Part shown: positions 1-5,560 of the stretch, in pieces | Layout: the number at the start of each line of letters is the position of its first letter | Numbering within the stretch: position 1 is the stretch's first letter | Assembly: GCA_963924885.1 (NCBI GenBank) | Contig: CAWUUY010000235.1 | Span: 1 to 7,889 of the forward strand | Length of the DNA stretch: 7,889 nucleotides | Direction of reading: 5' to 3' | Origin: UBA5216 sp963924885 | GTDB lineage: Bacteria; Pseudomonadota; Gammaproteobacteria; Burkholderiales; SG8-41 | Translations under genes and position numbers: made by a program | The notes under the pieces: generated by a model | Seen by the model: the letters and a program-made list of their open reading frames with translations, nothing else | What the model was told of the DNA's origin: nothing | Database searches by the model: none

Positions 1-27
1 CAAGCGGCTGGAGAAGTTTTGGAACGT

Positions 28-103
28 TCTGTAGGATGGGTGAAACCCATCACAACCCAAGTTCACAAACAGCGTTTGTGATGGGTTGCACCCATCCTAC
101 AGA
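28..103. repeat. Long nested palindromic repeat downstream of rlmJ
   Basis: Two 26-bp arms (28-53 and 78-103) are inverted copies with a single mismatch. Each arm is itself a small palindrome: ATGGGT-GAA-ACCCAT at 36-50 and ATGGGT-TGC-ACCCAT at 81-95. The centre holds a further perfect 7-bp hairpin, CACAAAC-AGC-GTTTGTG, at 64-80. The ends carry TGTAGGATGGG, a terminus typical of short non-coding palindromic repeats scattered through many proteobacterial genomes. It begins 26 bp beyond the rlmJ stop codon, so it may also end rlmJ transcription or protect the mRNA end, although no T-tract is obvious. It has no coding capacity. The structure is read directly; the repeat-family identity and terminator role are inferred. 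Confidence 0.8.
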
Positions 104-129
104 GCTGGTGCGCGATGCAGTAGTCGGAA

Positions 130-969
130 CTAATCCCGCACCAGCCAGTTAACCTTGACGCCACCCGCGCTTTTCACGGTCAGTGCCGACCACATCCAGC
201 GCAGCAGCGTGCGCATTTCGGTGTCGAACTTCCACGGCGGGTTGACGATAATCATGCCGCTGCCGGGCATGGTAGACGCGTCTTCCGGCAATATCGACAA
301 TTCAAATTGCAGCACCTTGCGGATGCCGGCGGCCTCGATTTGTTTTTCAAAGCCGCGGATCACGCCCGCTCCCATCATCGGGTACCAGATGGCGTAGGTG
401 CCAGTAGACCAGCGCGCGTGGGCTTCTTGCAGCGCGGCGGCGAGGCGCGCGAATTCGCGCGCGCGGTCGAACGAGGAGTCGATCAGCACCAGCCCGCGCC
501 GCTCCTTCGGCGGCAGGTGCGCCTTTAGTGCCTGATAGCCGTCCATCAACTGCACGTTGACGCGCTTGTCACGCGCGAACAAGTCGTCCAGCACAGCACA
601 ATCGGTTTTATTCAGCTCGGTGAGCGCGATGCGGTCGATCGGGCGGATCAGCTTGCGCGCGATGCGCGGCGAGCCGGGGTAGTAGCGCAGATGCCCGTCG
701 GGGTTTTCCGCGCGCACGATGTCGAGGTAAGGCTTCATCGCCGCCGGAATATCGTCGCGCGCAAGCAGTTTGGTAATCCCGCTTTCGTACTCGCGCGCTT
801 TTTGCGCCCAAGGGTGCGACAGGTCATACAGGCCGGTGCCCGCATGCGTGTCGAGATAAAAATACGGTTTGTCTTTCTGATTCAGCGAATGCAGCAGGCG
901 CGTCAGCAGCACATGCTTGAAGACATCGGCGAAACTGCCGGCGTGGAAGAGGTGGCGGTAGGAGAGCAT
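130..969 (-). CDS. rlmJ: RlmJ, 23S rRNA (adenine-2030-N6)-methyltransferase
   Basis: A cytoplasmic SAM-dependent methyltransferase that, by family, methylates N6 of A2030 in 23S rRNA; older names are YhiR/ComJ. The 279 residues match the length of the E. coli enzyme (280). The start MLSYRHLFHAGSFADVFKH is the family signature, followed by the SAM-binding motif DTHAGTGLYDL (40-50), RYYPGSP (95-101), LTELN (116-120), GTYAIWYP (190-197) and NPPWK (243-247). The catalytic motif IV, D164-P-P-Y in E. coli, reads D164-S-S-F here, so both prolines are replaced while the aspartate is kept. This may be a lineage variant or may lower activity. The ATG at 969 fits the conserved N-terminus; the ribosome site is weak (GGA). 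The gene lies 89 bp downstream of the MazG-type gene on the same strand and could be cotranscribed with it. Confidence 0.93.
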   Translation of the reverse strand: MLSYRHLFHAGSFADVFKHVLLTRLLHSLNQKDKPYFYLDTHAGTGLYDLSHPWAQKAREYESGITKLLARDDIPAAMKPYLDIVRAENPDGHLRYYPGSPRIARKLIRPIDRIALTELNKTDCAVLDDLFARDKRVNVQLMDGYQALKAHLPPKERRGLVLIDSSFDRAREFARLAAALQEAHARWSTGTYAIWYPMMGAGVIRGFEKQIEAAGIRKVLQFELSILPEDASTMPGSGMIIVNPPWKFDTEMRTLLRWMWSALTVKSAGGVKVNWLVRD

Positions 970-978
970 GTTGAATCC

Positions 979-1055
979 GTGAACGAGAGAACAGGTGAAC
1001 GAGTGAACGGGGCCGGCGAGAGGGTGGAGTGGGGTTACTCGTTCACCCGTTCACG
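979..1055. repeat. GTGAAC-rich inverted repeat between mazG-type gene and rlmJ
   Basis: The 89-bp gap between the two minus-strand genes is built from repeats of GTGAAC. Direct copies occur at about 980, 996 and 1004. An 11-bp perfect inverted pair, GGTGAACGAGT (994-1004) and ACTCGTTCACC (1037-1047), can form a stem with a 32-nt loop. Further GTTCAC copies at 1041-1054 allow alternative pairing. The hairpin would form in the mRNA joining the mazG-type gene and rlmJ and might attenuate or process it. There is no U-run after it. Confidence 0.55.
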
Positions 1056-1058
1056 TAT

Positions 1059-1418
1059 TTAAAGCTTGTCATACTTCGTGGCCTTGCCACGCGATTTTTC
1101 CACCGGATATTTCAGTGCATTCAGTTCCAGTTTTTTTTGCGCCGCTGCCGCGAGGTCGATATCGAGTTTGTCGGTAAGACGCAGCAGGAACAGCAGCACG
1201 TCTGCGCATTCCAGCGCCACGGCGTCGCGGGTTTCGGGCGGCAGGTTGGCGGCTTGGTCGGGTGTGAGCCACTGAAAGTGTTCGATCAGTTCACCGGCTT
1301 CGCCCGCCAGCGCCATGGCAAGATTTTTCGGGTTGTGAAATTGATTCCAGTCGCGTTCTTCGGCGAAGTCGGCGAGGCGTTTTCGCAAGTGTTCCAGCGT
1401 GTCAGGGGGGCGGGTCAT
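1059..1418 (-). CDS. MazG-like nucleotide pyrophosphohydrolase (dCTPase/RS21-C6 type)
   Basis: A predicted house-cleaning enzyme that hydrolyses non-canonical or excess (deoxy)nucleoside triphosphates to the monophosphate and pyrophosphate in the cytoplasm. The 119-residue all-alpha protein holds the metal-binding pattern of the family, ExxE followed after 26 residues by ExxD: E40-A-G-E43 within EAGELIEHFQW (40-50), and E70-C-A-D73. The FQW and the late KYPV (103-106) are typical of the RS21-C6/DCTPP1 branch rather than of two-domain MazG. The start is the ATG at 1418, preceded by a weak GAGG. It is divergent from the MESH1-like gene across a 132-bp gap, so two nucleotide-clearing enzymes stand back to back. 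A weak TAGAAT (1458-1463, minus strand) could be its -10 element. The family assignment is firm; the preferred substrate cannot be read from the sequence. Confidence 0.9.
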   Translation of the reverse strand: MTRPPDTLEHLRKRLADFAEERDWNQFHNPKNLAMALAGEAGELIEHFQWLTPDQAANLPPETRDAVALECADVLLFLLRLTDKLDIDLAAAAQKKLELNALKYPVEKSRGKATKYDKL

Positions 1419-1492
1419 CGCGCGTCTCGCCTCGGGCGTTTATCCAGCAAGGCGCGCATTCTATCCTGTTATCGCGGGCCGTGCGCGACGAA

Positions 1493-1501
1493 TGGTATAA
1501 T
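1493..1501 (+). promoter_or_regulatory. Extended -10 promoter element for the HD hydrolase gene
   Basis: TGGTATAAT combines a perfect TATAAT hexamer (1496-1501) with the TGn extension that can replace a -35 box. No convincing -35 hexamer lies 16-18 bp upstream, which fits an extended -10 promoter. Transcription would begin near 1508, about 43 nt before the ATG at 1551. The region after it (1505-1535) is AT-rich. Confidence 0.6.
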
Positions 1502-1550
1502 AGTTCAATTAAAACAATTAGTTACGTTAATTGACGGAGTGAGTCACCGT

Positions 1551-2150
1551 ATGCAGGCCCGACACGCCTTGTTTCTGAAAGCAATTGCCTTCGCGGCGGA
1601 CAAGCATCGCCATCAGCGGCGCAAGGATCCCGAGGCGTCGCCGTATATCAATCACCCGATAGAGCTTGCCAACGTGCTGCTGCATGAAGGCCGCGTGACC
1701 GACACCACCGTGCTGATCGCGGCGATTCTGCACGACACGTTGGAAGACACCGAGACCACGCCCGATGAACTCGCGGCGGCGTTCGGCGGCGAGATTCGCG
1801 ATATCGTGCTTGAAGTCACTGACAACAAAATGCTGAAAAAGCGCAAACGCAAGGAGTTGCAGGTCAAGCACGGCCCGCATCTCACGTGCCGCGCGCGCCT
1901 GGTGAAGCTGGCCGACAAGATCTGCAATCTGCGCGACGTGGCGGCCAATCCGCCCGCACGCTGGCCGTTGAAACGCCAGATCGAATATTTCGATTGGGCG
2001 AAATCGGTGATCGACGCCTTGCGTGGCACGCATCCGCGGCTGGAAGCGTTGTTTGATGACGTCTATGTACAGCGTCCGCATGCGGGGCGCTGGCTGCGGC
2101 ACGCCAAGCCGGCGGTGCGCGGGCCGCATGTGCGGCGCGCGCGGAAGTAG
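1551..2150 (+). CDS. MESH1-like HD-domain (p)ppGpp 3'-pyrophosphohydrolase (small alarmone hydrolase)
   Basis: A single-domain HD hydrolase predicted to remove the 3'-pyrophosphate from (p)ppGpp using a metal ion in the cytoplasm. Its 199 residues lack the synthetase, TGS and ACT domains of RelA/SpoT. The catalytic residues fall at positions that coincide with those of human MESH1: H35 in YINHP, H61-D62 and E65-D66 in HDTLEDT, and D122 and N126 in KLADKICNLRD. The stretches KHRHQRRKDPE (18-28) and YFDWA (146-150) also match that family. Animal MESH1 also dephosphorylates NADPH, so that activity is possible. About 25 C-terminal residues form an Arg/His-rich tail beyond the usual domain. The ATG at 1551 has GGAG 11 nt upstream; an in-frame GTG at 1539 is less likely because conserved sequence begins just after the ATG. 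Confidence 0.9.
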   Translation: MQARHALFLKAIAFAADKHRHQRRKDPEASPYINHPIELANVLLHEGRVTDTTVLIAAILHDTLEDTETTPDELAAAFGGEIRDIVLEVTDNKMLKKRKRKELQVKHGPHLTCRARLVKLADKICNLRDVAANPPARWPLKRQIEYFDWAKSVIDALRGTHPRLEALFDDVYVQRPHAGRWLRHAKPAVRGPHVRRARK

Positions 2151-2152
2151 CG

Positions 2153-2235
2153 CGTAGGGCGGGAGCCATCCCGCCTTTGGATGTCTGCGCGGCATGCACG
2201 GAAGGCGGGATACGCTGCGCTTCTCCCGTCCTACG
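2153..2235. repeat. Palindromic repeat downstream of the HD hydrolase gene
   Basis: The outer arms CGTAGGGCGGGAG (2153-2165) and CTCCCGTCCTACG (2223-2235) are inverted copies with one mismatch. Inside them ATCCCGCCTT (2168-2177) and AAGGCGGGAT (2202-2211) pair perfectly. The ends resemble those of the 28-103 element (GTAGG-R-YGGG), suggesting related non-autonomous repeats. It starts 2 bp after the HD hydrolase stop codon and fills much of the gap to the Bug gene. The rest of the gap (2236-2325) shows only a direct repeat GTCGCAAG at 2260 and 2271, one helical turn apart, and no clear promoter. Confidence 0.75.
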
Positions 2236-2334
2236 TCGCTACGTCACTTTCGTGGCGGTGTCGCAAGTTTGTCGCAAGCCCACGCTGCTGCTACCATCGC
2301 CGCCGAAGTCGAGTTGCTTCCCCTCGGAGTTCAT

Positions 2335-3294
2335 ATGCTGTTTCGTCTGTTCTGCGCCGTGCTGTTGCCGCTTGTCACCAGCACCGCGTCTGCCGCCTAT
2401 CCCGACCGCCCCATACGCCTGATCGCGCCATTCGCGCCGGGCGGTAATATCGACATCACCGCGCGCACCATTGCGCCGGGGCTGACCGTGCAACTGGGTC
2501 AATCGGTGATTGTTGAAAATCGCGGCGGCGCGGGCGGGCGCATTGGCACCGAGGTGGTGGCGAAGGCCGCGCCGGATGGTTACACGCTGCTGCTGGGTTC
2601 CAGCGGCTCGCTCACGGTCAACCCGGCGTTTGCCGCAGTGCCATCGTACGACCCCATCAAGGATTTCGAGCCGACATCGCTGGTGTCGATTGTGCCACTG
2701 GTGCTGGTGACGCATCCGTCGCTGCCGGTGGCGAGCGCCAAGGAGTTTATCGCGCTTGCCAAGGCCAAGCCCGGTTCGGTGATGATGGCCTCCGCCGGCA
2801 CCGGAAGCAACACGCATCTGACCGGTGAACTCTTTCAGGTGATTACCGGCGTGAAGCTCACGCACATTCCGTATAAAGGCAGCGGCCCGGCGCTGGTGGA
2901 TCTGATGGGCGGGCAGACGCATTGCATCTTCGATCAGGTGTCCACCTCCGCGCCGCTGGTGAAATCGGGCAAGCTGCGCGCCATCGCGGTGGCGGCCTCG
3001 AAGCGCTCGCCGCTGTTGAAGGGCGTGCCCACCATGGAAGAAGCCGGCGTGCGCAACTTCGAGGCGTCCACCTACACCGGCGTTTTTTTGCCGTCGGCGA
3101 CGAACAAGGATATCGTAAACCGCGTTTACACCGCGCTAATTAAAGTGCTGGATCAACCCGCCACGCGCGATGCGTTCACGCGCCTGGGTGCCGAGGTGGT
3201 CAAGAGCACGCCGGAGGAATTGACCAAACGCATGGTGGGCGATCTGGCCAAGTGGAAAAAAGTGCAGCAGCAAACGGGTATCAAACTGGATTAA
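2335..3294 (+). CDS. Bug/TctC-family periplasmic solute-binding protein
   Basis: An extracytoplasmic substrate-binding protein of the tripartite tricarboxylate transporter (TTT) type; such proteins bind carboxylates and related small organics, but the ligand here is unknown. The 319 residues have the normal family length. Residues 1-20 form a signal peptide (MLFRLFCAVLLPLV... ending in A-S-A), followed by YPDRPIRLIAPFAPGG (22-37), ENRGGAGGRIG (61-71), APDGYTLLLG (79-88), HIPYKG (177-182) and the C-terminal G-I-K-L-D. The ATG at 2335 has GGAG 5 nt upstream and directly starts the signal peptide; an upstream in-frame ATG at 2194 would add 47 residues read from a repeat and is rejected. No TctA/TctB membrane genes are present, as is usual for orphan Bug proteins. 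It precedes the selenoprotein gene on the same strand and may share its function. Confidence 0.93.
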   Translation: MLFRLFCAVLLPLVTSTASAAYPDRPIRLIAPFAPGGNIDITARTIAPGLTVQLGQSVIVENRGGAGGRIGTEVVAKAAPDGYTLLLGSSGSLTVNPAFAAVPSYDPIKDFEPTSLVSIVPLVLVTHPSLPVASAKEFIALAKAKPGSVMMASAGTGSNTHLTGELFQVITGVKLTHIPYKGSGPALVDLMGGQTHCIFDQVSTSAPLVKSGKLRAIAVAASKRSPLLKGVPTMEEAGVRNFEASTYTGVFLPSATNKDIVNRVYTALIKVLDQPATRDAFTRLGAEVVKSTPEELTKRMVGDLAKWKKVQQQTGIKLD

Positions 3295-3484
3295 CCACGG
3301 ACGGACACAGATAAACACAGATTACCCTCTCCACTGTCGTTCCCGCGAAGGCGAGAACCCATAACACCGTGCCAAATGGAACCACGCCCCCCCTCCTACC
3401 TCCCCTCTGCTACGCATGGGGAGGGGATACCCGCCTTCGCGGGAATGACGGGTTTGGTTTTCATCTGTGTTCATCAGTGGTTAA
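3291..3484. repeat. Nested inverted-repeat (MITE-like) element between Bug and selenoprotein genes
   Basis: The outer arms are 22 bp: TTAACCACGGACGGACACAGAT (3291-3312 region) pairs with 3463-3484 at 19 of 22 positions. Inner arms (3336-3354 and 3431-3449), each around TTCCCGCGAAGGCG, pair at 17 of 19 and resemble dRS3-type repeats. At the centre TCCCCTC (3401-3407) pairs with GAGGGGA (3421-3427). The left tip includes the TAA stop of the Bug gene. No transposase is encoded, so it would be non-autonomous. It fills almost the whole 221-bp gap; only 3485-3515, AT-rich and ending in the AAGGAG ribosome site of the next gene, lies outside it. It could terminate or modulate transcription between the two genes. 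Confidence 0.75.
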
Positions 3485-3515
3485 AAGGTTTTGAATTTTT
3501 TTACAAGGAGCCAAC

Positions 3516-4052
3516 ATGGGAAAGATATTTCTCGTAGTACCTGATGCGCCGATAGAAGACGTCGTGCAGTTGAAATCGAACCGCACGCTGGGCAGTGCCG
3601 GCATACGTCTGGGCATTCTGGATAACAGCAAGGCCAACGCCGATCACCTGCTGAAGATAATCGTCGAGGGCGTGAAAAAAGAATACCAGGTCGATTCGGT
3701 GGTGATTAAACGCAAGCCCACCTCCAGCCGTCCGGCGACGGATCAGGTGCTGGATGAACTGGCCAAGGAGGCTGATCTCGTCATCAGCGCCATGGCCGAT
3801 TGAGGCTCGTGCACGTCGTGGAGTGTCCACGACATGGCGCAGTTGACCAAGCGCGGTTTGATCGCAGCCGTGGTGTGTTCCGATACCTTCATGAAGCTCG
3901 GCACGGCGCAGGCCAAGGTGTTTGGCGTTCCTGATCTGCCGCTATTGAAGATTGAACATCCTCTCGGTGGATTGAACATGGACAAAGTGGTGGAGCGCGC
4001 GGGCGTGGCGTTGCCTCAGTTACTCAAGGTTGTAAAGGAGAAGCGCACGTGA
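3516..4052 (+). CDS. UGSC-family selenoprotein (in-frame TGA at 3801-3803 = selenocysteine)
   Basis: A 178-residue protein read through an internal TGA as selenocysteine. Upstream, 95 residues (MGKIFLVVPD..., with GILDNSKANAD at 33-43 and RKPTSSRPA at 66-74) end in ISAMAD. The TGA is then followed in frame by GGC TCG TGC, giving U96-G97-S98-C99, and by TSWSVHD (100-106), CSDTF (121-125) and HPLGG (148-152). I recognise this as the UGSC family, first noted as selenoproteins in marine metagenomes, with Cys-containing (CGSC) relatives. U96 and C99 form a redox-like UxxC pair, but no reaction is established. A hairpin suited as SECIS follows the TGA. AAGGAG sits 5 nt before the ATG. The stop TGA at 4050-4052 overlaps the GTG of the next gene. 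Read conventionally, the gene looks like two ORFs (3516-3803 and 3834-4052) without the active site. Decoding needs selA/B/C/D, not in this window. Confidence 0.92.
3812..3836 (+). promoter_or_regulatory. Candidate bacterial SECIS element
   Basis: Directly after the in-frame TGA (3801-3803) the mRNA can fold GUCGUGGA (3815-3822) against UCCACGAC (3826-3833): eight perfect pairs around the loop GUG (3823-3825). Two more pairs (3812-3813 with 3835-3836) follow one mismatch. The loop begins 20 nt after the start of the post-UGA sequence and opens with G, then U. This agrees with the known bacterial SECIS pattern of a short stem with a small apical loop holding an early G, about 16-37 nt after UGA, recognised by SelB. 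The same bases encode the conserved SWSVHD, so coding and structure are superimposed. SelB binding is inferred. Confidence 0.82.
4034..4052 (+). promoter_or_regulatory. Ribosome site and GTGA start-stop overlap coupling selenoprotein to partner
   Basis: AAAGGAG (4034-4040), inside the last codons of the selenoprotein gene, lies 8 nt before the GTG start (4049) of the next gene. That GTG overlaps the selenoprotein TGA stop as GTGA. This decides the GTG start and implies translational coupling, so a ribosome must pass the internal UGA to reach this point. Partner synthesis may therefore depend on selenocysteine insertion. Confidence 0.75.
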
Positions 4053-5164
4053 GTTCGTTGAATACCATGCTGAAAGCCCCCGGCGCGCTGATCGAGTGTG
4101 ATGACGATCCCGAAGCCGTATTCGAGATGCTGTGCGCCAAGGGTTGGAGCGACGGCCTGCCGGTGATTTCGCCAACGCCGGAGCGGGTTGAACGGATGCT
4201 TAGCTTTTGTGATCGTGATTTCGACAAGCCGGTGATCAAAGTGCCGCCGCGTTTTGGCGCGGCAACGCCGATACGCGTGGCCGCCAACGCGGTGATGGCG
4301 GGCTGCAAGCCGGAATATTTTCCGCTGGTGCTGCTGGCGCTCGAAGCCATGGCCGAGGAGCAATACAACCTCTACGGCACACAGGCCACCACCCATCCCT
4401 GCACGCCGATGCTGATCTTTAACGGCCCGGTGGCGAAAGAAATCGGCATGAATTCCGGCCACAACGTGATGGGCAATTATTTTCGTGCCAACGCGGTGAT
4501 CGGGCGCGCGGTGCGATTGTCGCTGGTGAACATCGGCGCCGCGATCCCCGGCACGGGCGACATGGCGACCGCCGGCACGCCGTGCAAGTTTACGTTTTGC
4601 GTGGCGGAAAACGAGGACGCGAGCCCGTGGGAGCCGCTGCACGTGGAGTTGGGTTACCCCAAGGACGCCAGCACCGTGACCGTGGTGGCCGCGGAAGGCC
4701 CGCACAACGTCAACGATCACGAAAGCATCACGCCCGAAGGCATCCTCACCATGGTGGCGGGCACCATGCCCAACACCGGCTCCAACAACGCCTACTACGA
4801 AGGCCAGCCGGTGATGGCGTTCGGACCGGAACACGCGCAGACCGTGGCCAGCGGCGGCATGGCCAAGGCCCAGGTCAAGCAATGGTTGTGGGAGCGCGCG
4901 ACGCTGCCGCTGTCAAAGTTTTCCAAGGAAGGCATCGAACGGCGCTTTCGCCGTAAACTCGCGGACCAATACGCCACGGCACCGCTGGATACACCGGTGC
5001 ATATGTGGTCGAAACCCGAAGACCTCATCATCATCGTCACCGGCGGCGCGGGCAAACACTCGCAATGGGTGCCGACCTTCGGCAACACGCGCTCGGCCAC
5101 TAAGGTGTTGAAGCGTCAGGACGGCGAGCTGGTGAAATCGGTGCAGGAGTTAAAGCGCGGGTAA
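4049..5164 (+). CDS. Conserved 'SDGLPV' family protein of unknown function, partner of UGSC selenoprotein
   Basis: A 371-residue protein that I recognise as a conserved family found in environmental bacteria, with no established function. No signal peptide or membrane segment is visible, so it is probably cytoplasmic. Landmarks are GWSDGLPVISPTPERV (32-47), KVPPRFGAATPIRVAANAVMAGC (64-86), PLVLLALEAM (92-101), TQATTHPCTPMLIFNGPVAKEIG (111-133), FRANAVIGRAVRL (145-157), FCVAENED (183-190), MAFGPEHA (256-263) and IIIVTGGAGKHS (327-338). Six cysteines (29, 54, 86, 118, 179, 184) are present; C86 and C184 sit in the best conserved blocks and could be redox partners of the selenocysteine. The GTG start is fixed by the GTGA overlap with the selenoprotein gene and a strong ribosome site. 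The tight coupling argues that both act together, possibly on a compound delivered by the Bug protein at 2335. It is not a thioredoxin, by the visible motifs. Confidence 0.85.
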   Translation: MSSLNTMLKAPGALIECDDDPEAVFEMLCAKGWSDGLPVISPTPERVERMLSFCDRDFDKPVIKVPPRFGAATPIRVAANAVMAGCKPEYFPLVLLALEAMAEEQYNLYGTQATTHPCTPMLIFNGPVAKEIGMNSGHNVMGNYFRANAVIGRAVRLSLVNIGAAIPGTGDMATAGTPCKFTFCVAENEDASPWEPLHVELGYPKDASTVTVVAAEGPHNVNDHESITPEGILTMVAGTMPNTGSNNAYYEGQPVMAFGPEHAQTVASGGMAKAQVKQWLWERATLPLSKFSKEGIERRFRRKLADQYATAPLDTPVHMWSKPEDLIIIVTGGAGKHSQWVPTFGNTRSATKVLKRQDGELVKSVQELKRG

Positions 5165-5176
5165 GGTATGTCGCGC

Positions 5177-5210
5177 GTCAATCAAGGCGGATGCCCGCCG
5201 CCTTGATGAC
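5177..5210. terminator. Hairpin between convergent operon end and Bug remnant
   Basis: ATCAAGGCGG (5181-5190) and CCGCCTTGAT (5198-5207) form a perfect 10-bp stem with a 7-nt loop, extended by GTC/GAC with one bulged A. It starts 13 bp after the stop of the 371-residue protein and could end that operon. No U-run follows on either strand, so intrinsic termination is weakly supported. The arms also encode the C-terminal I-K-A-A-G-I-R-L-D of the minus-strand Bug remnant, so the palindrome may be a by-product of coding. Confidence 0.4.
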
Positions 5211-5447
5211 CTTCGCCCAAGCGGTGATCTGTTTTTTGATGTGATCCGCCCGTTCTTCCGATGTGCCCACGATGTACGTGCTGGACGTGGTGAAGCGTTC
5301 CATCACATCGGGCGCGCTCAGGGACTTCACGACTATCTGCACGTTGCCGACTGGATGAGCGACGAGCTGGCGGGCAAGTTTGCGGCGGGGTGTGCGCGGC
5401 GTGTCGATCAGGCGGCGCGGTAATGTAGGGTTGCGTTCTTCGTGCAA
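5178..5447 (-). pseudogene. C-terminal remnant of a Bug/TctC solute-binding protein
   Basis: The minus-strand reading ends in VVKSLSAPDVMERF (about residues 40-53) and AWAKVIKAAGIRLD (76-89), which is the canonical Bug C-terminus; compare LIKVLDQPATRDAF and G-I-K-L-D in the intact gene at 2335. Only the last 55 or so residues align well. Upstream residues (PRTPRRKLARQLVAHPVG) look like a degraded 'GTPR..V..KLN' segment with an apparent insertion or frame disturbance. The remaining 230 or so residues, including signal peptide and ligand loops, are absent. The nominal ATG at 5447 has no matching family start, so this is a relic and not a gene. It is a different copy from the plus-strand relic at 7204. 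Confidence 0.72.
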
Positions 5448-5485
5448 CGTGCAAAGTCCGGCATTGAGCGTATGAATACCAACAC

Positions 5486-5513
5486 CGTCATTCCGGCTTC
5501 TGCCGGAATGACG
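5486..5513. repeat. dRS3-like hairpin repeat
   Basis: CGTCATTCCGGC (5486-5497) and GCCGGAATGACG (5502-5513) form a perfect 12-bp stem around TTCT. It resembles the inner arms of the 3291-3484 element (GTCATTCCCGCGAAGGCGGG type) and the GTCATTCC...GGAATGAC repeats widespread in beta- and gammaproteobacteria. It lies 47 bp downstream of the iron-sulfur subunit gene (minus strand), where it could act as a weak terminator; no T-tract is evident. The surrounding 5448-5560 shows nothing else. Confidence 0.7.
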
Positions 5514-5560
5514 AGGGTGAGTTGCGTGTCGTTGTTGGTTCCTGTCGGCGCGCCTGATGT

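Noticed and set aside
1029..1550. N-terminal extension of the HD hydrolase (open frame back to 1029)
   Set aside because: The upstream part is the antisense of the MazG-type gene and the divergent promoter region. MESH1 homology, a ribosome site and a promoter place the start at 1551.
2194..2334. Upstream ATG for the Bug protein
   Set aside because: It would place 47 repeat-derived residues before a good signal peptide. The ATG at 2335 has GGAG at 5 nt.
2239..2922. 227-residue minus-strand ORF opposite the Bug gene
   Set aside because: Low-complexity Arg/His/Gln-rich antisense of a clear Bug protein.
3301..3484. CRISPR array or phage attachment site
   Set aside because: Repeats are inverted and nested, not regularly spaced direct repeats, and no integrase, tRNA or cas gene is present.
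3834..4052. Separate 72-residue gene starting at the ATG 3834
   Set aside because: It has no ribosome site, begins inside the conserved SWSVHD-M region and lies in frame with the upstream part. It is the C-terminal half of the selenoprotein.
4016..4882. 288-residue minus-strand ORF opposite the SDGLPV-family gene
   Set aside because: His/Arg/Gly-rich shadow translation with no recognisable motif; the plus-strand protein has family features.
5486..5513. Strong intrinsic terminator for the CoxS-type gene
   Set aside because: The stem is perfect, but no T-run follows on the minus strand and it matches a dispersed repeat type; kept as a repeat.
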